Of a stretch of 11,113 bases of DNA, positions 6,356 to 11,113 are shown in pieces. Below the pieces are notes generated by a model. The model was not told the DNA's origin. It worked only from the letters and a program-made list of their open reading frames with translations, and did not search any database. The position numbers and the translations under genes were made by a program. Every line of letters starts with the position of its first letter. Within the stretch, counting starts at the first letter, position 1. The DNA is from an uncultured bacterium (GTDB taxonomy: Bacteria; Bdellovibrionota_C; UBA2361; SZUA-149; CALKYB01). The DNA is taken from the NCBI GenBank assembly GCA_938003565.1, contig CALKYB010000125.1, positions 1 to 11,113 of the forward strand, read 5' to 3'.

Positions 6356-6782
6356 AAAAATAACTTAAAAAATAGGTTTCTTAGCGCCTCCATTGTGGCA
6401 GGCGGAGAGGGTAGCATAATTTTTGGTAAAATATCTACTGTCCTAATAGGCCTAAAGACTCCTCTAAAGCTCTTTTTTTAGGAGAAAACAATAATTTGGG
6501 TTTAGAGGTGTACTGAAACCACTATAGATTTCATGTATTAGCATGTCTCCATCAGCACTGCGCTTCTAAGAGTAGCGACAAGTAGCTGTTATCTGGTTTA
6601 AACCGATTTTCTTGCCGGTCAGGTAGGGGTATAAAATATCTGCTGAACCGCTTCGCAGCTCAGACGTCAGGCTCTGGCTTGTCTAGAAATATCTAGGCTT
6701 TGAAAAACAGCGGGTATTCGGGGGATTTTAAAGGTGTACGCCTATATTTGTCGAATAGCCTCGTTAACGATGAGACTTTTGA
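6356..6782. other. 427-bp non-coding stretch with scattered small dyads
   Basis: No convincing ORF is seen. It should contain the promoter of the TerB-like gene at its left end. Small structures include the perfect palindrome TCGTTAACGA (6761-6770), CTAGA-AATA-TCTAG (6683-6696), CCTCTAAA (6461-6468) with TTTAGAGG (6501-6508), and a bulged stem around 6640-6664 (TCTGCTG with CAGCTCAGA). None is followed by a T-run. A structured RNA cannot be excluded but is not shown. Confidence 0.4.
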
Positions 6783-7013
6783 CTACCTTTGGCTTAAAGA
6801 GAAAACAACACGCTCACTGTCCTCAGAACTATGAACTAGTCCTTCCTCAATTAATTCCTTGAGAGCATCAAGTATTTCTAATTGGTTCCCTTCGACTTGA
6901 GGTCGATTTTCTTCCTCATACAGTAGATTGAGGTTTTCAAGATACAGTCCATCTTCGGCTTCCGGGTGTTCCAAGGCCAATAGAATTTGTTTTTTAATTT
7001 TTCCAATATCCAT
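6783..7013 (-). CDS. small acidic hypothetical protein, 76 residues, possible winged-helix fold
   Basis: From ATG at 7013 the product is 76 residues, acidic and without membrane segments. The order is a basic helix (IGKIKKQILLALEHPEA), an acidic middle (LYEEENRP), a helix (EILDALKELIEEGLV), then a two-strand-like end (VHSSEDSERVVFSLS). Helix-helix-strand-turn-strand with 'LKELIEEGLV' before the turn resembles the last helix and wing of a small winged-helix domain, but the acidity argues against plain DNA binding. A longer reading from TTG at 7025 is less likely: the GGAG at 7023-7020 sits six bases before the ATG at 7013 and would lie inside that longer frame. The gene is divergent from the receiver gene at 7347. 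I know no function. Confidence 0.75.
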   Translation of the reverse strand: MDIGKIKKQILLALEHPEAEDGLYLENLNLLYEEENRPQVEGNQLEILDALKELIEEGLVHSSEDSERVVFSLSQR

Positions 7014-7019
7014 GCTGCT

Positions 7020-7023
7020 CTCC
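7020..7023 (-). promoter_or_regulatory. ribosome binding site deciding the start of the small acidic protein
   Basis: On the minus strand GGAG precedes the ATG at 7013 by six bases. This favours 7013 over the TTG at 7025. Confidence 0.7.
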
Positions 7024-7336
7024 AAATTCAGTAGTATCGTATCTTTACTGAAACCGAAATAGAATTCGGTGAACCAGGAGGTTCGTAGACGTAAGTGATA
7101 TCACAGAGTGTTTAAATTGCCTGGAAATTCATACTAGAATTGATATTTCTATATGAGAACGGCGACTTAGCCGGGATCCAAAGTCAGAAGTATTATTTAG
7201 AGTTATAAATCACGGCTCAAATAACATCGTGATAGTTTAAGGAAAATCTCTAAATTTAGCCATTAAACTAAAGAACGAATGGCTCTGAATCGAATCAGCC
7301 ACGGATACTGTCTAAATTATCGAATAGCTATTTTGT

Positions 7337-7342
7337 AGGAGA
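7337..7342 (+). promoter_or_regulatory. ribosome binding site of the first receiver gene
   Basis: AGGAGA ends four bases before the ATG at 7347, a strong Shine-Dalgarno. Confidence 0.75.
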
Positions 7343-7346
7343 TATC

Positions 7347-7739
7347 ATGGAAAGGGTCGTTTTACTTGTTGATGATGAAGAGAAGCTTCGAAAGGGGCTT
7401 GAGCGTCATCTTGAAGATTTAGATTTTGCACTTCTTGAAGCTAGTAGCGGTGAGCAAGCACTCAAGATCGTTGCCGAAGAGAAGGTTGATATAATATTGA
7501 CGGATCTTCTGATGCCAGAGATGGGAGGTCTGGAGTTTCTTCAGAAACTCAGGGAGTGGAATATTGATACTCCAGTAATTGCTATGTCGGGAGGGGACGC
7601 CAAGGAACAATTTCTTGATGCCGGAAGTCTCTTAGAGAATGCAGCTCGTTATGGTGCTTTGGAGGTTATCGAAAAGCCTTTTTCAGTGGAGCAGTTAGTG
7701 GAGATTATTGATCGACTGATTCCTATTAGCGCTGAGTGA
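7347..7739 (+). CDS. single-domain response regulator (CheY-like receiver), 130 residues
   Basis: The whole protein is one receiver domain with the full active site. The acidic pair is Asp9-Asp10, the phospho-accepting Asp53 lies in ILTDLLMP, Ser81 is in IAMSGG, and Lys110 is in EKPF. No DNA-binding, enzymatic or other output domain follows, so it should act by binding a partner when phosphorylated or by passing the phosphoryl group on. A slightly long loop before the last helix (DAGSLLENAARYGA) is typical of receivers of the 'MSGG...A..GA...KP' type. It is the first gene of a same-strand cluster, 60 bp before the histidine kinase, which is its likely partner. The start is supported by AGGAGA. 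Confidence 0.93.
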   Translation: MERVVLLVDDEEKLRKGLERHLEDLDFALLEASSGEQALKIVAEEKVDIILTDLLMPEMGGLEFLQKLREWNIDTPVIAMSGGDAKEQFLDAGSLLENAARYGALEVIEKPFSVEQLVEIIDRLIPISAE

Positions 7740-7799
7740 GCTTATAACTTCAGATAAAGCATTTTACTTAGCCATAGAATTTTTAATTCAACACTGTAA

Positions 7800-10166
7800 A
7801 TGAAAACCAAAAAAGGATTTACGATAACTCAATTGCTTACTGGCCTCGTATTGTCAGTTGTATTTCTATTTACCGTTTTTGGTTTCTATTCAATTCAAAT
7901 ATCAAATAAACAGTTGAGTCTTGCTCGGCAAGAGAAGGTAGATAGTAAGGTTGAGCTCGTTGGTAGTAAAATAGTTGACTATCTCAAAGTACAACAACAA
8001 ATTTGGAGAGCATACTCGCAGTCTCCTTTGGTTTTTGACACTCTCAATGCGGAAAGCCTAGAAAAAAATCCTGCTGATACTGCCGCAAAGCTAGTAGCGG
8101 ATATGCTTATTCGAATGAAAGAGTATGAGCAGGAGTATGGTTATTCTGTCTACAATCAAATATTGCTAACGGATTCTGTCGGAAATGGAATAGCTAACAC
8201 TAGCCAATCAGATTCTCAAAAATATAGTGAGGGTAGTTGGTGGAAAAAAACCGTTAAGAATGGCTCTTTGATTTCAGACGTGTTTCTGGATCCAGAGGAT
8301 AATAAACCTAAGATTTATATTGGAATTCTAATTGACAGTGACTCTGGTTGGAAAGATGGAGTATTGAGAGTAACAATTGATCTAAGAGAAGTTAGCGATA
8401 TTATCGATTTTAACTCAGCAACGCTAAATCAATTCGCCACGAATGAGCTGATATTGTTGGGTGGTAAGAAACAGGTAATTCACCATTCTCGTGCTGACGA
8501 TATATCTCCTTTGAGTAATGGGACAGCATATGTAGCTCCATTTGAGCAAGGTGTTGCCAAGGATTCGGGCACCTACCTAGACAAAGGTTCGGATAAAACT
8601 CTCTATGGTCTAAGTCATTCACTATCTGATTTATATCAAGGTTTCGAATTGCCATGGATATTGATTGCGAGATTTGAAGATGAAGAAATTTTTGGATCTG
8701 TAAGAAAGTCTCGTAGAAACTTGTTGTATCTTGGATTGACGACCTGCCTACTTTCCGCTCTTCTTGCTAACTTTGTAATACTCTTCTTGCGAAGGAAATT
8801 CTCTACTCTGAATCATGCTGCCCTGAAACTCGCGAGTGGTGATTTTGATGTTCGAATTGGTGATACTGGGCAAGATGAGTTTTCTCTGTTGGGAAGAACT
8901 TTTGACTATATGGCCTCTGAAGTAAAGGAGAGGAATATTGTTTTAGAGGAGGGTCGCTCTCGTGCCGAAACGTCGGAGAAACGTCGTCGTATAACTTTAA
9001 GTGCTGCTCGGGTGGTAGAGTGGGAGTATCATGTTTCTGATAAGGAAATAGCGGTAGTAAATTCTTGGGATGCTGATTTAGGTTTGCCGCAAAATCCAGG
9101 ATTTTCTGGGAAGTTTAAAGAAACTATAAAATCAAGTGATTGGACGGATTTCACGACTAAGGTTGACCAGATTTCATCCGCGCATGGAGGGTTGGTCGAG
9201 CATCCGGTTAGAATTGCAGATAGAGAAGATAGTGTCTATTGGCTGCTACTGCGCGGTCAAATTATTGATAAAAATAACCAGATCGTTGCTGGCATAGCTT
9301 TGGATATTACAGCTCAAAAAGAGTTGGAACAAAAATTATCCCAGGTCAATAGGCTTGAAGCGATTGGACAGCTTGCCGCAGGCATTGCTCATGAAATAAA
9401 TACTCCGATGCAGTATATCGGAGACAATCTAGAATTTCTTAAAAAAGCTAATACGCGGGTATATGAGTATGCTGATACTTTAGAGGAAAGTATTTTGGAT
9501 GAAAAACTATCAGCTAATCCAGAAAACTTGAAAGAAGCTATTCTAGATAAGAAAAAGGAGCTTAAGGTTGAGAGAGTTAAAACTAGAGTTCCAGAAGCCA
9601 TTAAAGATTCGATAGAGGGTGTTAAAGCCGTTTCCAAAATTATTCGAGCTATGAAAGATTTTTCTCACATGGATCGAGGGGATGATAAAATACTGGTCGA
9701 CATAAATAAGATAGTCGAGAGTGCTGTGGATGTTAGCCGTCACGAATGGAAGTATGTTGCCGATGTTCAGCAAACTCTGGATTCAAATTTAGATGAAGTA
9801 ATGGCCTATTCTGGTGAGCTTAATCAAGTATTTCTTAATATTATAGTTAATTCGGCGCATGCGATTCAAGAGCGAGTCGCAAAAAAAGATAGCGGTGAGA
9901 AGGGCTTAATTCAAATTGCAACTAAAAATATTCCTCACCAAAACTCTGTGACTGTAATTATTTCAGACAATGGAGAAGGAATTGATGAAAAGGTAAAATC
10001 CAAAATTTTCGACCAATTCTTTACTACCAAAGAGGTTGGGAAAGGAACAGGGCAGGGATTGTCACTTTGTCGTTCTATAGTCGTAAGCAGACATCAAGGG
10101 AATATTGATGTCTGGTCCAAGAGGGGCGAAGGAACTAAATTTACAATAACGTTACCAAAACAATAA
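7800..10166 (+). CDS. membrane sensor histidine kinase with Cache-like sensor, HAMP and PAS-like domains, 788 residues
   Basis: The order is transmembrane helix 1 (about 9-32), an extracytoplasmic domain of about 270 residues resembling a double Cache sensor, transmembrane helix 2 (about 308-330), HAMP (about 331-380), a PAS/PAC-like domain (about 398-512, ending GIALDITAQKELEQ), then the kinase core. The H-box is AAGIAHEINTP with phospho-accepting His531. A charged helical insert separates it from the second dimerisation helix (SKIIRAMKDFSH). The ATPase has an N-box (NIIVNSAHA, Asn680/684), G1 DNGEG (723-727) and G2 GTGQGL (749-754). All catalytic motifs are present, and there is no fused receiver. 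The first residues, KKGFTITQLLTG, resemble a prepilin leader. No Shine-Dalgarno is visible before the ATG. The ligand is unknown. The kinase lies between two single-domain receivers, its probable partners. Confidence 0.95.
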   Translation: MKTKKGFTITQLLTGLVLSVVFLFTVFGFYSIQISNKQLSLARQEKVDSKVELVGSKIVDYLKVQQQIWRAYSQSPLVFDTLNAESLEKNPADTAAKLVADMLIRMKEYEQEYGYSVYNQILLTDSVGNGIANTSQSDSQKYSEGSWWKKTVKNGSLISDVFLDPEDNKPKIYIGILIDSDSGWKDGVLRVTIDLREVSDIIDFNSATLNQFATNELILLGGKKQVIHHSRADDISPLSNGTAYVAPFEQGVAKDSGTYLDKGSDKTLYGLSHSLSDLYQGFELPWILIARFEDEEIFGSVRKSRRNLLYLGLTTCLLSALLANFVILFLRRKFSTLNHAALKLASGDFDVRIGDTGQDEFSLLGRTFDYMASEVKERNIVLEEGRSRAETSEKRRRITLSAARVVEWEYHVSDKEIAVVNSWDADLGLPQNPGFSGKFKETIKSSDWTDFTTKVDQISSAHGGLVEHPVRIADREDSVYWLLLRGQIIDKNNQIVAGIALDITAQKELEQKLSQVNRLEAIGQLAAGIAHEINTPMQYIGDNLEFLKKANTRVYEYADTLEESILDEKLSANPENLKEAILDKKKELKVERVKTRVPEAIKDSIEGVKAVSKIIRAMKDFSHMDRGDDKILVDINKIVESAVDVSRHEWKYVADVQQTLDSNLDEVMAYSGELNQVFLNIIVNSAHAIQERVAKKDSGEKGLIQIATKNIPHQNSVTVIISDNGEGIDEKVKSKIFDQFFTTKEVGKGTGQGLSLCRSIVVSRHQGNIDVWSKRGEGTKFTITLPKQ

Positions 10167-10183
10167 CTTCGAGGGATAGGTCA

Positions 10184-10591
10184 GTGCAGGATAATGTAGA
10201 GAATAGAACAGTAATTTTTTTCGTTGATGACGAGATAAAAGTTCTTCGTGGCCTTGAGTCCATGCTCTTTGATCATGATGATCGATGGGAGATGAGATTT
10301 TTCAGCTTGCCAAAAGAGGCATTAAGTGAACTGAAGGAGGGAGGTAAGTATATTCTTGTCACCGACATTCAGATGCCAGAGATGAACGGGGTTGAGCTCA
10401 TGAAGCAAGTTCGAGAGAAGTTTCCTTCTATATACTGTATCGCTCTTACTGGTGAAGCTAAGAAGGATAACCTTGAGAAAACCCTAGCCCTTGCTGATTT
10501 ACTTTTAGATAAACCTTGCTCCGAGAAAGTATTAGTCGATGCTCTTCAAGAGGCTGAGACTAAAGTTAAAACGAATTCAGATTTATCTTAA
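10184..10591 (+). CDS. second single-domain response regulator (CheY-like receiver), 135 residues, GTG start
   Basis: A receiver domain fills the protein. The acidic pair is Asp15-Asp16 (FFVDDE), the phospho-accepting Asp61 is in VTDIQMPEMNG, Thr89 is in ALTGEA, and Lys110 is in LDKPC. There is no output domain; a short polar tail ends it. The N-terminus (DDEIKVLRGLESML) resembles receivers found at the front of HD-GYP or phosphorelay proteins more than it resembles the upstream receiver, so the two are not recent duplicates. GTG at 10184 is chosen because GAGGGATAGG lies just upstream and no in-frame ATG precedes the domain. The gap to the kinase stop is 17 bases, so translation and transcription are probably coupled to it. 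The kinase is its likely phosphodonor. Confidence 0.93.
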   Translation: MQDNVENRTVIFFVDDEIKVLRGLESMLFDHDDRWEMRFFSLPKEALSELKEGGKYILVTDIQMPEMNGVELMKQVREKFPSIYCIALTGEAKKDNLEKTLALADLLLDKPCSEKVLVDALQEAETKVKTNSDLS

Positions 10592-10798
10592 AATGGTCCT
10601 CTTAGCGTTAATTGAGTTAATTCAATAAGGCTTCTGGAAGTTTAGGTTCAGCTACCATCGATTCAAGATTGTCAAAACTTTGAATAGGTTATAGATATAA
10701 TCTTAGGACTCTGCTAACTTTCATTTGAAGTAGTCGATCCATTTTTTTGTTTGCAAATGGCATTGTCGAATGTTTTACATTGATAGCGATACCTTCTC
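10592..10798. other. intergenic region after the two-component cluster
   Basis: This AT-rich stretch has no ORF worth calling. An AT-only dyad ATTGA (10611-10615) with TCAAT (10622-10626) follows the receiver stop but is too weak for a terminator. A TTGACA occurs at 10799-10804 without a convincing -10 at normal spacing. Confidence 0.35.
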
Positions 10799-11113
10799 TT
10801 GACAAATACCCTTACCACGAGTTCCTATTATTTGCGTGAGCAGCATGTTTTGCTTGTTCACTGTAATTTGGCTGATTTTTTGATCGACTATTATATTGAT
10901 CGTAAAAGCAAATCAGATCCTGATTCTCCGGAACGAAATGAGAAGTTAATTCAACTGATGGCGGGAGCGGCTCTTCATATCACTGTTAGATCTCCTGAAG
11001 AATCTGTTGCATGGACTCTCCTTATTCAAGATGAGCAACCATACTCAGTGTTTTTTACTGCCAGTCCTGCTGAGAATATTCTTGTAGGTCAAATTTTGAC
11101 CGAAAACATTAGA
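10799..11113 (+). CDS. N-terminal 105 residues of an unidentified protein, possibly Hsp33-like, cut by window edge
   Basis: A frame open to the right edge starts after a TAG at about 10784. TTG at 10799 or TTG at 10832 are the only early start candidates, and neither has a Shine-Dalgarno. The product has a short polar start, HVLLVHCNLADFLIDYYID (residues 16-34), a charged loop, a helix (EKLIQLMAGAALHITVRS), then strands (AWTLLIQ, YSVFFTAS, ILVGQILTEN). The helix followed by 'AWT..IQ...SVFFTAS' and 'GQILTEN' reminds me of divergent Hsp33 (redox-regulated holdase) N-terminal domains, but I cannot confirm it, and the cysteine-rich C-terminus that would decide it is outside the window. The frame is likely coding, because the protein pattern is coherent over its whole length. 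Confidence 0.55.
   Translation, partial: MTNTLTTSSYYLREQHVLLVHCNLADFLIDYYIDRKSKSDPDSPERNEKLIQLMAGAALHITVRSPEESVAWTLLIQDEQPYSVFFTASPAENILVGQILTENIR

Larger units (their letters stand above)
7014..7346. promoter_or_regulatory. 333-bp divergent regulatory region with several inverted repeats
   Basis: The region separates the minus-strand acidic protein gene from the plus-strand two-component genes, so it should carry both promoters. Four dyads are visible: ACCGAA-ATAGAA-TTCGGT (7053-7070); the perfect 10-bp palindrome GTGATATCAC (7095-7104); ATCACG (7209-7214) with CGTGAT (7228-7233); and AGCCATT (7258-7264) with AATGGCT (7278-7284). The second and third share the half-site ATCAC/GTGAT. These could be operator sites; no regulator that binds them is identified. 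I see no convincing sigma-70 hexamers and no gene. Confidence 0.35.

Noticed and set aside
6580..6700. Possible tRNA-like or other known structured RNA
   Set aside because: No cloverleaf, no T-loop or anticodon arm of the right spacing could be drawn; only isolated short stems.
4144..7184. An 11-base match GGATCCAAAGT at 4144-4154 and 7174-7184 in two upstream regions
   Set aside because: It is too short, the flanks differ, and the positions relative to the genes differ; chance is enough.
7419..7610. Minus-strand frame of 63 codons
   Set aside because: It is a shadow of the first receiver gene, whose active-site residues are all intact.
8410..9773. Three minus-strand frames (8410-8655, 9389-9637, 9543-9773)
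   Set aside because: All are opposite the histidine kinase gene; the kinase motifs show which strand is coding.
10799..10840. TTGACA at 10799-10804 as a promoter -35 box with TATTAT downstream
   Set aside because: The spacing to TATTAT is 21 bases, too long for a standard promoter, and the hexamer overlaps the likely start of the last coding frame.

Overview
The window is about 11.1 kb of chromosome-like DNA of moderate to low GC. It comes from a bacterium with a Gram-negative type of envelope: it carries an OmpA-type peptidoglycan-binding protein and a membrane sensor kinase. I cannot place it more closely with confidence. Several genes start at TTG or GTG, or lack a clear Shine-Dalgarno, and the kinase has a pilin-like N-terminus. 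A marine proteobacterium or a member of the Verrucomicrobia/PVC group would both fit; this is only a guess. I see no insertion sequence, phage gene, CRISPR array, tRNA or rRNA.

Left part (1-2205). The start of a short-chain dehydrogenase gene runs leftward off the edge (529 to <1). Rightward from it lie two genes I do not recognise. One encodes a 103-residue protein (716-1027). The other encodes a 288-residue protein (1084-1950) with a Ser-Ala linker encoded by a perfect hexanucleotide repeat and a Gly/Ala-rich hydrophobic C-terminus. A strong hairpin and a doubtful small membrane ORF follow.

Middle (2206-6355). A COG2509-type FAD-dependent oxidoreductase (2206-3762) is followed by a 475-bp gap with one candidate small membrane ORF. 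Next comes a three-part envelope protein: DUF937-like domain, one transmembrane helix, long Ala-rich helix and OmpA domain (4238-5776). It converges on a TerB-like protein gene (5846-6355, minus strand), and a perfect 15-bp-stem terminator between the two stops probably serves both genes.

Right part (6356-11113). A small acidic protein gene (minus strand, start corrected to 7013) faces away from a two-component cluster on the plus strand. The cluster is a stand-alone receiver (7347-7739), a large membrane hybrid-free histidine kinase (7800-10166) and a second stand-alone receiver (10184-10591). Neither receiver has an output domain, so the kinase probably signals by protein-protein contact or through a phosphorelay whose other parts lie elsewhere. 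The window ends inside an open frame (10799 onward) that may be the N-terminus of an Hsp33-like chaperone.

The points most worth a second look are the sensor kinase with a prepilin-like leader between two output-less receivers, the length-variable Ser-Ala repeat protein, and the DUF937-TM-OmpA architecture.
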